From NCBI RefSeq assembly GCF_051200825.1, contig NZ_CP195158.1:1116001-1180000 (forward strand): 64,000 nucleotides of DNA. The letters run 5' to 3'. Position numbers and translations under genes: made by a program. Origin of the DNA: Formosa sp030427735. GTDB taxonomy: Bacteria > Bacteroidota > Bacteroidia > Flavobacteriales > Flavobacteriaceae. The notes beneath the pieces were generated by a model. That model worked only from the letters and a program-made list of their open reading frames with translations. It did no database searches and had not been told where the DNA came from. The stretch's first letter is position 1, and each line of letters begins with the position of its first letter. Shown in pieces: positions 53,073 through 61,931 of the stretch.

Positions 53073-56000
53073 AAAAATTTACCGAAGCCCAGTTAGAACA
53101 TGTATTTGCTGAATTATTAGAGGACCAAGGCTTTCCGCATCTTTTAGGAGAAGTGATAAACAGAAGTCCAGAAGACGTACTTATCAAAGAGGATCTTAAA
53201 GCCTATCTTGAAAGCCGTTATGAAAAGGAGGGCATCACTTCAGGGGAAGTGGATCAGATTATTCGACAGTTAGAAGCTTATCCTGCCTCCGATTTGTACG
53301 GGAGTAATAAAGCGATCATGAGGTTGGTTTCGGATGGTTTTATTTTAAAACGGGAAGATCGGTCTAAAAAGGATCTTTATATTCAGTTACTAGATTATAA
53401 CGGACTTCAAAACGCTTTAGAAGTCGATAATCATGTTTTGCAGAACCAGGCCGCAGAGCCAAATAATAACTATCCTAAAACAGATGTTAATTGCTATAAA
53501 TTTGTTACACAACAAGAAATTATAGGCTACGAAAAGCGCATTCCAGATGGTATTTTATACATCAACGGATTACCGCTAGTCGTGTTCGAGTTTAAATCGA
53601 CCATTCGAGAAGAAGCTACATTATTTCAAGCATACGAGCAGTTAACTGTGCGTTACCAAAGAGATATTCCAGAACTATTTAAATACAATGCTTTTTGTGT
53701 GTTGAGCGATGGAGTAAATTCTAAAGCAGGATCATTTTTCGCAGGTTACGATTTTTATTACGCCTGGCGAAAAATTTCGGGAGACGATATCAAGGAAGTC
53801 GATGGTATACAGGCCATGTATACGATGGTGAAAGGGATGTTTGATAAAAATAGATTACGCGATATTATTCGAAACTTTATTTATTTTCCTGATACGTCTA
53901 AAAAAGATGAAAAAATTGTCTGTCGTTATCCGCAGTATTATGCTGCCACAAAATTGTATACCAATGTTGTAAAGCAACAAAAGCCGTTGGGAGACGGTAA
54001 AGGAGGGACTTATTTTGGCGCTACAGGTTGTGGTAAAAGTTATACCATGTTGTTTTTAACGCGTTTATTAATGCGAAGCGCTCATTTTGCCAGTCCTACC
54101 ATTGTGTTGATTACGGACAGAACGGATTTGGACGATCAATTATCTAGCCAGTTTCAGAATGCTAAAGGTTATATAGGCGATAATAATGTGATTAGTGTTG
54201 AAAGCAGAGCAGAGCTTCGGGAAAAACTACAAGGACGACAAAGTGGTGGTGTGTTTTTAACCACCATACACAAGTTTACTGAAGATACCGAATTACTAAC
54301 CGATAGAACCAATGTGGTGTGTATTTCGGATGAAGCCCACCGCAGCCAGATCAATCTGGAACAAAAGGTTAAAATTACCGAAAAGGGTGTAAAGAAAACC
54401 TATGGATTTGCAAAATACCTTCATGATTCCTTACCAAATGCCACTTTTGTAGGCTTTACAGGAACGCCAGTAGACGCGACTTTAGATGTGTTCGGTGATA
54501 TTGTAGATTCCTATACTATGACGGAGTCTGTAAACGATGAAATTACTGTACGTTTGGTGTATGAAGGTCGTGCAGCAAAAGTGTTGCTAAATAGTACTAA
54601 GTTACAGGAAATTGAAGAGTACTACAGTCAATGTGAAGCCGATGGTGCTAATGAATATCAGATAGAGGAAAGTAAGAAGGCCACCACGAATATGAATGTC
54701 ATTCTTGGCGATCCTGACAGAATTAAAGCTGTAGCCGAAGATTTTGTGAAGCATTATGAAAAACGTTTAGAAGAAGGGGCGACCGTAAAGGGGAAAGCCA
54801 TGTTTGTGTGTAGTAACAGACAAATCGCTTTTGAGTTTTATAAAAATGTGTTGGAACTCCGTCCAGCATGGGGTGAAGTGCGGGCTTGTGAAGCTGGTGC
54901 AGAACTGACCGAAAAGGAACAAAAAGAAATTTTACCTATAGAACGTGTGAAAATGATCATGACCAGAGGTAAGGATGATGCTAAGGAGTTATGGGATTTA
55001 TTAGGAACTAAAGAGTATCGTAAAGAACTGGACAGACAGTTTAAAAACAGTAAATCTAATTTTAAAATTGCTATTGTGGTGGATATGTGGTTGACTGGTT
55101 TCGACGTACCGTTTTTAGATACCATTTATATCGATAAGCCTATCCAGCGTCATAACCTGATTCAGACCATTTCGAGAGTGAACAGAAAATTTAAAGGCAA
55201 GAAGAAGGGGTTAGTAGTAGATTATATTGGTATTAAAAAGCAAATGAATCTAGCCTTGGCGCAATACAGCAAGGCCGATAGTCAGAATATTGAAGATGTA
55301 GAAACATCTGTGGTGGTGGTGAAAGATCATCTGGATTTATTGGAAAAGCTGTTTCATAAGTTTGATGCGTCTGATTATTTTAACGGATCGTCGGTAGCGC
55401 AATTAAACACTTTAAATCTGGCTTCGGAGTTTGTTTTGCAAACTGAGCAAACAGAAAAACGGTTTATGCAAATGACCAAGCGTTTAAAAGCGGCCTATGA
55501 TGTTTGTGTAGGTAGTGAAAAATTAACGCAGAAACATCGCGATTATATCCATTTTTATTTAGCCGTGCGTTCTATTGTGTTTAAACTGACGAAAGGAACG
55601 GCGCCAGATATAGCACAAATGAATGCCAGAGTTCGGGAAATGATGAAGGAAGCTTTGGCTAGTGATGGGGTAGAAGAGATTTTTAAGTTAGGGGATGAAA
55701 GCGAATCTCAAATCGATATTTTTGATGCAGATTATATCGATCGTATCAATAAAATTAAACTACCAAATACCAAAATCCAGATCCTGAAAAATCTATTGGC
55801 TAAAGTGATTGAAGAGTTTAAAAAAGTGAATAAATCCAGAGGAACAGACTTTTCAAAGAAAATGCAGGCCTTAGTTGAAAAATATAACGAACGTAAAGAA
55901 CAGGATGTGTTTAACGCCGAAGAATTTGATATCATTGCCACAGAACTAACAGAACTTATCATTGCAATAAAACAGGAATTTAGTGCAGGTGATGATTTAG

Positions 56001-56293
56001 GAATTAGTTTCGAAGAAAAGTCGTTTTACGATATCCTTAAAACCTTAGCTCATAAATACGATTTTGAATACCCTGATGATAAATTGGTATACCTGTCTAA
56101 AGAAGTCAAGAAAATAGTAGACGACAAATCCAAATACACCGACTGGAGCAAACGCGATGATATAAAAGCTGAATTAAAAGTAGATTTAATAATTTTACTT
56201 GGCGAAAATGATTACCCACCTGTAGACCGAGACGAGGTGTACAAGGAAATTTTTGAGCAGGCCGAGAACTTTAAGAAGTATCAGAGGGTATGA
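53069..56293 (+). CDS. hsdR: Type I restriction endonuclease subunit R
   Basis: A 1074-residue HsdR, full length. The nuclease domain shows the PD-(D/E)xK pattern D160 ... E174-F-K176 (VVFEFKST). The helicase core has Walker A GATGCGKS (G317-S324), ITDRTDLDDQL, DEAH at D421-H424 (CISDEAHRSQ), GFTGTP and later TGFDVPFLDT and QTISRVNRKFKGKKKGL. The C-terminal helical region (EVKKIVDDKSKYTDW) contacts HsdM/HsdS. The complex translocates and cuts unmodified DNA. It is separated from hsdS by 6.4 kb of inserted defence genes and coupled to abiEii by a 4-nt overlap, an arrangement also present in the stub at 51068. Confidence 0.96.
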   Translation: MKKFTEAQLEHVFAELLEDQGFPHLLGEVINRSPEDVLIKEDLKAYLESRYEKEGITSGEVDQIIRQLEAYPASDLYGSNKAIMRLVSDGFILKREDRSKKDLYIQLLDYNGLQNALEVDNHVLQNQAAEPNNNYPKTDVNCYKFVTQQEIIGYEKRIPDGILYINGLPLVVFEFKSTIREEATLFQAYEQLTVRYQRDIPELFKYNAFCVLSDGVNSKAGSFFAGYDFYYAWRKISGDDIKEVDGIQAMYTMVKGMFDKNRLRDIIRNFIYFPDTSKKDEKIVCRYPQYYAATKLYTNVVKQQKPLGDGKGGTYFGATGCGKSYTMLFLTRLLMRSAHFASPTIVLITDRTDLDDQLSSQFQNAKGYIGDNNVISVESRAELREKLQGRQSGGVFLTTIHKFTEDTELLTDRTNVVCISDEAHRSQINLEQKVKITEKGVKKTYGFAKYLHDSLPNATFVGFTGTPVDATLDVFGDIVDSYTMTESVNDEITVRLVYEGRAAKVLLNSTKLQEIEEYYSQCEADGANEYQIEESKKATTNMNVILGDPDRIKAVAEDFVKHYEKRLEEGATVKGKAMFVCSNRQIAFEFYKNVLELRPAWGEVRACEAGAELTEKEQKEILPIERVKMIMTRGKDDAKELWDLLGTKEYRKELDRQFKNSKSNFKIAIVVDMWLTGFDVPFLDTIYIDKPIQRHNLIQTISRVNRKFKGKKKGLVVDYIGIKKQMNLALAQYSKADSQNIEDVETSVVVVKDHLDLLEKLFHKFDASDYFNGSSVAQLNTLNLASEFVLQTEQTEKRFMQMTKRLKAAYDVCVGSEKLTQKHRDYIHFYLAVRSIVFKLTKGTAPDIAQMNARVREMMKEALASDGVEEIFKLGDESESQIDIFDADYIDRINKIKLPNTKIQILKNLLAKVIEEFKKVNKSRGTDFSKKMQALVEKYNERKEQDVFNAEEFDIIATELTELIIAIKQEFSAGDDLGISFEEKSFYDILKTLAHKYDFEYPDDKLVYLSKEVKKIVDDKSKYTDWSKRDDIKAELKVDLIILLGENDYPPVDRDEVYKEIFEQAENFKKYQRV

Positions 56294-56323
56294 TGCTATT
56301 GATCGTAAGTGATAGAAATAAAT

Positions 56324-56347
56324 TTCAATATAGTTTTTAATATTGAA
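56324..56347. promoter_or_regulatory. Inverted repeat upstream of XRE gene
   Basis: TTCAATAT-N8-ATATTGAA is a perfect 8-bp inverted repeat 63 nt before the XRE gene and 31 nt after hsdR. It is a plausible autoregulatory site. Confidence 0.4.
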
Positions 56348-56409
56348 TATCGGGTATTAAGTGATTTAGCTGTTGTTTTGTTTATTTTAGTTGGTTTAAC
56401 TATACAATT

Positions 56410-56871
56410 ATGGATACTATTTTACAATCTCTAAAAACAGGTAAATCAGATGTGCTTAAAACGCTAAGTTTGTATAGAGCACAGGGGGTTGATATTCAGC
56501 TACTAAATATAGATGCCGATAACGTATTAAAAGTCAAAGTTTCCCAGAGTCGATTGATAAATGGTTATATATTAAATCAAAAACAATTAGTTGAACGAGG
56601 TAAAAAAGCTTTTGAGCCTACAGGTTTGAAAATAATAGTTGTACCCGTTGTGTTTTCTCTTCAGGTGGATAGTATAACCTTGGATTGGATTGAATGTAAA
56701 ATGAAAGAATTTGGTTTAAAACGCAAGGATTTAATAAAGCAACTAGCTATAGACAAATCTAGTTTAAGTTTAATATTGAAAGGCAAAAGGGAATTGTCTA
56801 AGCCTATGCGTGCGACTTTCTATTATTACTTTTTAACTTATGAGTTAAACAGGGACTTTAGAGAGTTTTAA
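56410..56871 (+). CDS. XRE-type HTH regulator
   Basis: A 153-residue protein. The first about 90 residues are an alpha/beta region with no family I recognise (YRAQGVDIQLLNIDADNVLK, KIIVVPVVFSLQVD). Residues about 95-145 are an HTH of XRE/Cro type (LDWIECKMKEFGLKRKDLIK, LAIDKSSLSLILKGKRELS), close to those found in RM controller and toxin-antitoxin proteins. It sits 116 nt after hsdR on the same strand with its own upstream palindrome. A role in timing of the RM genes, or as an antitoxin without a visible toxin, is possible. Confidence 0.7.
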   Translation: MDTILQSLKTGKSDVLKTLSLYRAQGVDIQLLNIDADNVLKVKVSQSRLINGYILNQKQLVERGKKAFEPTGLKIIVVPVVFSLQVDSITLDWIECKMKEFGLKRKDLIKQLAIDKSSLSLILKGKRELSKPMRATFYYYFLTYELNRDFREF

Positions 56872-56946
56872 TTAATTTGGGATTCGAATTATTCATTAAG
56901 ATCATAATTAATGAGATAAAAATGCAATTTTGTATAAAAATATCAA

Positions 56947-56975
56947 ACCGTAGACTTAAATTTTAAATCTACGGT
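56947..56975. terminator. Bidirectional terminator between XRE and rtcB
   Basis: ACCGTAGA / TCTACGGT with an AT-rich extension (TTAAATTTTAAA) between the convergent XRE and rtcB genes. Six T follow on the plus strand a few bases later. Confidence 0.55.
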
Positions 56976-56980
56976 AGCTA

Positions 56981-58372
56981 CTAATTTTTTCTCTTTCGCT
57001 TTTTACGCCATGGCGCATTTTTTTTCCAATCCCCAGCCATTATACAGCCATAGGGAAGGATTTCATCAAGAACCTGACCTAAACCAAAGGCTTCAATCTG
57101 TGCTCTTACCGTAGCGGCAGATTTATACGCACTAGGAAGTTCAGAAATATCTATTTCATTTGAGTAAAACCTTATATCTAATCCCGCTGTTTCTTGTTTA
57201 AAAATTTCCTCATTAGTTAAATGGGCTAAATTTCTTTTATGTTGACTTCTACTCATGTTTCGACCAGCACCATGTGGAGCAAAACCTAAATTTGTAGCTG
57301 TGGTTTTTCCTTCAACTAGTAAAATGGGTTCAGCCATATTTAAAGGGATTAACCTGGGACCTGTTATATCTGGTAGGTATTTAGGATCCAATGGTGTTGC
57401 TCCTTTGGCATGGTAAAAAATATCCTCATCTTTAAAAACAAAATTGTGTTCGTTCCAAAATCGGTTTTCGACAGTTTTATTTACAAGTTTGGCCGTTGCA
57501 TCATGTATGGATTCATGATTTAATTTTGTCCACTTTCTAATTATTTGTAATGCTTCCCAATAGTATTTTCCTTCATTAGAATCGTACGGTATCCATGCAT
57601 TTTCGCTTAAGGTTTCAGGAGAAAGTTGAGTTCTAAATTTGTTGGCTACGCTTAATCCTTTTTTATAAAGCATGGCACCAGGCCCTCTAGAACCATGATG
57701 TGTAATGAACATCGTATTTCCTGTTTGTTTTGAAATACCCACATACAAAAAATGATTACCATCTCCCTGTGTACCTAAATGTTCTTGGGCGATTGATAAA
57801 CTCTTTTGTGAGTTAAGAAATGGATTGGCTTCAAACGCTGCTTTCAACTCAGAAGGAAGTTTAAACTGTTTTCCACGTTCACGGCCCCCAGGACCAAAAT
57901 GTGTAGAGGCATGAGCGGCATCCAATAAAGATAAAGGATTGGTAGTTCCAAAATCACTTAACATGACCGAACAACAAATATCTGCGCTATGCATACCTGG
58001 ATGGATGGCGTTCCTTGTAGCTACAATGCCTCCCACGGGAATCGTTCCCAAAGGTCCCGACGGGCAGGCATCAGGCATAATCGATCCATTAACCACCGTA
58101 GGGGTACGCATAACAGCATTCATAGTCGCAAGAACTTTTTCTTTATTATCTTCTTCAATTAAATTTTCGGCTATTATATTTTTAGAATAAGGTTTTGGAT
58201 GTTCCAATAGCTTTAAAGGCTCGGGGAGTTTAAACTTGGTCAAATATGCTTCTAAATCGGTGCCGTTTAATTTATGCTTGTTAATATACTCAAGAGCTTC
58301 TTTGTACCAAATACCTGGTGGATAACCTAGGGCTTTAAGATCTTTTCCTGTAATTAAATTTGTGTTTTCCAT
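56981..58372 (-). CDS. rtcB: RtcB-family RNA ligase
   Basis: About 463 residues from the Met at 58372 (MENTNLITGKDLKALGYPPG), the usual N-terminus. An ATG at 58402 would add ten residues unlike the family. RtcB landmarks are present: HPGMHSADICCSV with the metal-binding Cys, GTQGDGNHFLYVG, ITHHGSRGPG, and HGAGRNMSRSQHKR whose His takes up GMP. RtcB joins 2',3'-cyclic-phosphate or 3'-phosphate ends to 5'-OH ends, repairing RNA cut by toxins or colicin-like nucleases. The C-terminus is very basic (WRKKRKRKN). It is divergent from a WYL-domain regulator with a shared inverted repeat, so it is likely induced by RNA damage. Confidence 0.93.
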   Translation of the reverse strand: MENTNLITGKDLKALGYPPGIWYKEALEYINKHKLNGTDLEAYLTKFKLPEPLKLLEHPKPYSKNIIAENLIEEDNKEKVLATMNAVMRTPTVVNGSIMPDACPSGPLGTIPVGGIVATRNAIHPGMHSADICCSVMLSDFGTTNPLSLLDAAHASTHFGPGGRERGKQFKLPSELKAAFEANPFLNSQKSLSIAQEHLGTQGDGNHFLYVGISKQTGNTMFITHHGSRGPGAMLYKKGLSVANKFRTQLSPETLSENAWIPYDSNEGKYYWEALQIIRKWTKLNHESIHDATAKLVNKTVENRFWNEHNFVFKDEDIFYHAKGATPLDPKYLPDITGPRLIPLNMAEPILLVEGKTTATNLGFAPHGAGRNMSRSQHKRNLAHLTNEEIFKQETAGLDIRFYSNEIDISELPSAYKSAATVRAQIEAFGLGQVLDEILPYGCIMAGDWKKNAPWRKKRKRKN

Positions 58373-58475
58373 AATACATTGATTTTCATTAAGCCCCGCC
58401 ATGTCCTCTGCATAGCGGAGCGCTTTTTAATAGTATAGCACTATCATTGTTTAATATTGATAACAAATTTGAAAT

Positions 58476-58504
58476 ATAACTACGCAATTAATTTGCGTAG
58501 TTAT
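58476..58504. promoter_or_regulatory. Perfect 12-bp inverted repeat between rtcB and WYL gene
   Basis: ATAACTACGCAA-TTAAT-TTGCGTAGTTAT, symmetrical, with a 5-bp spacer. It lies 36 nt before the WYL gene and 104 nt before rtcB, so one bound dimer could control both directions. The length and symmetry suit a dimeric winged-helix WYL repressor or activator. Confidence 0.75.
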
Positions 58505-58539
58505 TTGTTTTGTTTAATTTTCTTGAAATATTTAAGACA

Positions 58540-59553
58540 ATGGCTCAAAATAAAAATGCATTAATCCGATACAAAACGATAGATAAGTGCTTACAGAATC
58601 ACTTTAGGGCATGGATGCTAGACGATTTAATTGAAGCTTGTTCTCAGGCTTTGTATGAGTATGAAGGGCGCAGTGTAAATGTTAGTAAGCGTACGGTTCA
58701 ATTGGATATTCAACTCATGAGAAGTGATAAATTGGGATATAATGCGCCCATTGAAGTCTATGAAAAAAAGTATTATCGCTATTCCGATCCAAATTTTTCT
58801 ATTACAAATATTCCAATCTCAGAAACAGATATGAAGGTACTTTCTGAAACCATAGCCATGCTAAAGCAGTTTCAGGATTTTTCGTTATTTGGGGAATTGA
58901 AAGGACTATTCAATAAGTTGGAGGATAAAATTTATACCGAAAAAACGAATAAGTTTTCAATCATTCACTTAGATAAAAATGAAGATTTAAAAGGGTTGGA
59001 GTTTTTAGATGAAATTTACCAGGCCGTCATAAAGGAAGTGGTATTACTGATAAAATATAAGCCATTTAAATCGACGCACCCCAGTATCATAGTTTTTCAT
59101 CCTTATTTTCTAAAGGAATTTAATAACAGATGGTTTGTTGTCGGTAAACCGCATGCTGAAGATCGATTACTTACCTTAGCATTAGACCGTGTTGTGTCCA
59201 TCGATTATAATTTCAATCTTAAATATCAACCGACTGATTTAAACCCTGATACTTATTATAAAAACACTATAGGAGTAACGGTGTTGGATCATCACAACCT
59301 AAAGCACGTACGATTAAAAATTGACAGAAAAAATGCGCCCTATGTTTTAACCAAGCCCTTACATAATTCTCAAACCGTTTTAAGTACGAATCCAGATGGC
59401 AGTGTAGTTATAGAAATAGTTGTGCATTTAAATTTTGAGTTGGAACGTCTTATTCTAGGATTTGGAGATGCTATTGAAGTACTGTCTCCAAAACAGTTGA
59501 AACTTAAAATAATTAAGAAATTAAATGCGGCTTTAAACCATTACGGTATATAA
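58540..59553 (+). CDS. WYL-domain transcriptional regulator
   Basis: About 337 residues from the Met at 58540. A start at 58510 would add ten residues with no family likeness. The N-terminal winged helix is NKNALIRYKTIDKCLQNHF ... VSKRTVQLDIQLMRS. Residues about 140-250 form the WYL ligand-sensing domain (KPFKSTHPSIIVFHPYFLKE, NNRWFVVGKP, LALDRVVSID). The C-terminal extension (IDRKNAPYVLTKP, LERLILGFGDAIEVL) is the WCX-type oligomerisation region. Such regulators sense nucleic acid or nucleotides and control defence or repair genes. The divergent rtcB and the shared palindrome make rtcB its target. Confidence 0.85.
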   Translation: MAQNKNALIRYKTIDKCLQNHFRAWMLDDLIEACSQALYEYEGRSVNVSKRTVQLDIQLMRSDKLGYNAPIEVYEKKYYRYSDPNFSITNIPISETDMKVLSETIAMLKQFQDFSLFGELKGLFNKLEDKIYTEKTNKFSIIHLDKNEDLKGLEFLDEIYQAVIKEVVLLIKYKPFKSTHPSIIVFHPYFLKEFNNRWFVVGKPHAEDRLLTLALDRVVSIDYNFNLKYQPTDLNPDTYYKNTIGVTVLDHHNLKHVRLKIDRKNAPYVLTKPLHNSQTVLSTNPDGSVVIEIVVHLNFELERLILGFGDAIEVLSPKQLKLKIIKKLNAALNHYGI

Positions 59554-59681
59554 TTAATTGGTTGATTTAATATGAAATAGCGTTTGTGTTCGAAGAAATT
59601 ATCAAGTTTAGTGAATAGGGAAATACATATTACATATACAATATTTAACAAAGTTAAACCCGCAACATATTTCTCGGAAAA

Positions 59682-59702
59682 GGGACGGCATAAAGCCGTT
59701 CC
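59682..59702. terminator. Hairpin between WYL gene and mobile element genes
   Basis: GGGACGGC / GCCGTTCC with loop ATAAA (one G-T pair) lies in the 241-bp gap after the WYL gene. It lacks a long T-tract, so it may be a weak terminator or mark an element border. The rest of the gap shows nothing coding. Confidence 0.4.
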
Positions 59703-59794
59703 TGCGTCACTATTTATTCCGTTTCCTTTCCACTCCAAAATGTTGTCTTACGTTTGGTGATAGCTCCATATTGTTTAATCTAAATATTTAAATT

Positions 59795-60199
59795 ATGGAA
59801 GCAAAAACAAAACCAAGCAACAATGGTATTCAGGAGAAAACCACAGTTAAAAAGGATGTTCAAAAGCAACTCACCAATGCAGCCATTGGTAAGGGTGAAG
59901 CAAAACCTGCCACTCCAGTGGCCAAGACAGAAATCAATTTGGATGACCGCATTCAAAAGTTTGAAAAGTTAAAGGGCTTGGCGACCCAACGGGAGCGTCT
60001 TACCGAAACCCTGAACGACCTGACCAAATTTAATTACAATCAGGATGGCTCGGCCTCTTTTCAAATTCGTGATTCGCACCATTTGGAATTCAAGACCACG
60101 AATTCAAACCTAATCAAATTGGTGACGACACACTTGCAATTGACCTTGGAACAGCGTAAGGCTGAAATTGAATCCGCAATTGTAGCTTTCGAGCTTTAA
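59795..60199 (+). CDS. Conserved mobile-element protein, function unknown
   Basis: A 134-residue protein. The first about 50 residues are low-complexity and basic (KTKPSNNGIQEKTTVKKDVQ). The rest is a helical/coiled-coil part (DRIQKFEKLKGLATQRERLT, LVTTHLQLTLEQRKAEIES) around a short beta-hairpin (GSASFQIRDSHHLEF). I recognise the type only as an accessory protein placed upstream of DUF932, SSB and mobilization genes in Bacteroidota conjugative elements. A strong terminator follows, so it is its own transcript. Nucleic-acid binding is a guess. Confidence 0.55.
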   Translation: MEAKTKPSNNGIQEKTTVKKDVQKQLTNAAIGKGEAKPATPVAKTEINLDDRIQKFEKLKGLATQRERLTETLNDLTKFNYNQDGSASFQIRDSHHLEFKTTNSNLIKLVTTHLQLTLEQRKAEIESAIVAFEL

Positions 60200-60223
60200 G
60201 TGAGCAACCGTTCACAATGTTTC

Positions 60224-60255
60224 AAGCCTGCCCAGCACTTTGGGTGGGCTTTTTT
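60224..60255 (+). terminator. Rho-independent terminator
   Basis: An 11-bp stem AAGCCTGCCCA / TGGGTGGGCTT (two G-T pairs), loop GCACTT, followed by TTTTT. It lies 25 nt after the preceding stop codon. Confidence 0.85.
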
Positions 60256-60286
60256 ACTTACATGTTAAATTAAAAAACAAATTCCA

Positions 60287-61126
60287 ATGTACTTAAATCA
60301 ATTACAACACGATGACCTTTACGTGCCAACCGCTGTGGTACCATTAAAGGATTTGACCCAAATGCCAACGCGTAGAGGTCTTGAACAGGCTATAATCTCC
60401 AATGGTAGGATTGTAAATGTAGTCTCAAAATCATATGGCCATATTCCAAATGACCTGTTTTTTAAACAGGCGGAACAATTGTTACACGATGCGGAATTAT
60501 CTTTTGAGACGCGCAGTATCAATAGGGAAGACCGTTCCTTTGTGATGGATATCATCATCAAGGACGCCAATCAGTTTACCGTAAAGCATGAAGCAGATGC
60601 CATACTACCTATGTTGCGTTTTAAAAACTCGTATGACGGAAGTGAAAGGACTTCGGGACACTTTGGATTTTATAGAAAAATCTGTAACAATGGACTACAT
60701 GTTGCACAATCGGAAATCGACTTTGCTATTAAGCACAATAAGAACAATACGACCTTAATACTTCCGAAATTAAATCACCTGTTCCAAAAGTTCTTGGATA
60801 ATGAGTTTTATAGCATAGTCGATAAGTTTAACCGCATGAAATCCGTTAAGATTATGGATACCGAAGCTTTTGTAAAGGCTGTATTGGAAGAGCATAAATT
60901 GTTTCGCTATGAATGTAGTGATACCAATGATAATCCATCCAAGCGTTCGCGGATGGTTATCGATATTATAGACCATGAGTCACTACTGCTTCAAGAATCT
61001 CCAAACCTCTGGTTAGGTTATAATGCGTTTAATGAGGTGCTTCATAATACCTTAAAACGTAGTTTTTCCCAACAGGAACGTCTGGATAGAAGACTCTTTG
61101 ATACGGTATTGAACATGGCAACATAG
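60287..61126 (+). CDS. DUF932-family phage/plasmid-related protein
   Basis: A 279-residue DUF932 (formerly DUF945) protein. Characteristic segments are TRRGLEQAIISNGRIVNVVS, IPNDLFFKQAEQLLHD, MLRFKNSYDGSERTSGHFGF and NLWLGYNAFNEVLH. The family is common on plasmids, phages and conjugative elements and its role is unknown. Protection of the element's DNA or a replication-linked role have been suggested in general terms. It is preceded by a terminator and followed by an unusual structured gap. Confidence 0.8.
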   Translation: MYLNQLQHDDLYVPTAVVPLKDLTQMPTRRGLEQAIISNGRIVNVVSKSYGHIPNDLFFKQAEQLLHDAELSFETRSINREDRSFVMDIIIKDANQFTVKHEADAILPMLRFKNSYDGSERTSGHFGFYRKICNNGLHVAQSEIDFAIKHNKNNTTLILPKLNHLFQKFLDNEFYSIVDKFNRMKSVKIMDTEAFVKAVLEEHKLFRYECSDTNDNPSKRSRMVIDIIDHESLLLQESPNLWLGYNAFNEVLHNTLKRSFSQQERLDRRLFDTVLNMAT

Positions 61127-61730
61127 TCATAACCAAGGTTGCTCCAGTACCTTAAACTGGAGATTTACGGGATAATAGGCAAAGGCCAACAAGACCAAGA
61201 CCATGGGATGCCGTATGCACTGTATCCCCCGGTATAGGACGTGTTGGCTAAGGTCTTGAACCTCTCTTATTTCGTTTTAAAGTTTGTAATCATGAAATGA
61301 GGTCTTACATAGCATTAGCCTTCAAATAATTAAGAATGTAAAGAGACGTTCGCTTTTTAAGCGGTAGCGGTACCCCGCTGCGTTTGGGTTCATGAAGCAC
61401 ATGACCACGACATTCCGCTCGGCTGCATGTCGGATCAAGAGCTTCATGAAAAGGTCTTGAACAGCCCTATGGCGCTACACTCCTTCATACCGTTACCTTG
61501 CCACATGGGGCAAGACACAGTATTCAGGAGCCGCCCCAAAGGGCAGTTCGCCTAGTATTTTCGGTTTTGAACATGTTTGTTCTGTTGCCATCAATGCTGT
61601 ATTTCAATACGTGCATTTCGTCTACTTCCAGAGCCACCCTGTACTCTTTTTTGGTCAGCAAAATAACAACATTTTTCATGGTACGACTGCATAACCGGTC
61701 GCGTACCGCTCCCTTTTATAAGTCTTAACC
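61127..61730. other. 600-bp GC-richer non-coding block with several hairpins
   Basis: No credible gene lies here although the block is much richer in GC than its surroundings. It contains CTCCAGT-N7-ACTGGAG (61142-61162), a long-range pair TTCATGAAGC (61389-61398) / GCTTCATGAA (61441-61450), a direct repeat AAGGTCTTGAAC at 61250-61261 and 61451-61462, and GCGGTACCCCGC. This could be a structured RNA, a replication or transfer region, or a decayed gene. Confidence 0.45.
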
Positions 61731-61907
61731 ATGAAAAATATTGTGAAATATCCAGCAACAAAAAAAGGTGACAGTGACGGCTCTATGGGAAGTAAATCAA
61801 AAGCAACTATTATGAAATCATACAGCATCAATAAAACGGCAACAGAACAACAGTTAAAAACAAAACAAAAGGAAAACGTTCTGGATATAATAAGTAAATC
61901 AATTTAA
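61731..61907 (+). CDS. Small basic protein, 58 residues
   Basis: ATG at 61731 to TAA at 61907 gives 58 residues, very rich in Lys and Ser (KNIVKYPATKKGDSDGSMGS, KATIMKSYSIN, KQKENVLDIISKSI). It ends 24 nt before ssb and reads in the same direction, so it may be co-transcribed. The composition is plausible for a small DNA-binding element protein, but a chance frame cannot be excluded. Confidence 0.4.
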   Translation: MKNIVKYPATKKGDSDGSMGSKSKATIMKSYSINKTATEQQLKTKQKENVLDIISKSI

Positions 61908-61931
61908 TATTAATTTTTAAATCTTTTCATT

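Noticed and set aside
59541..59738. 65-codon minus-strand frame after the WYL gene
   Set aside because: It covers the GC hairpin at 59682 and has no recognisable content.
61498..61728. 76-codon plus-strand frame in the element gap
   Set aside because: The composition (many Ser, Phe, Arg in no order) and lack of any domain suggest chance; the block is better explained as structured non-coding DNA.
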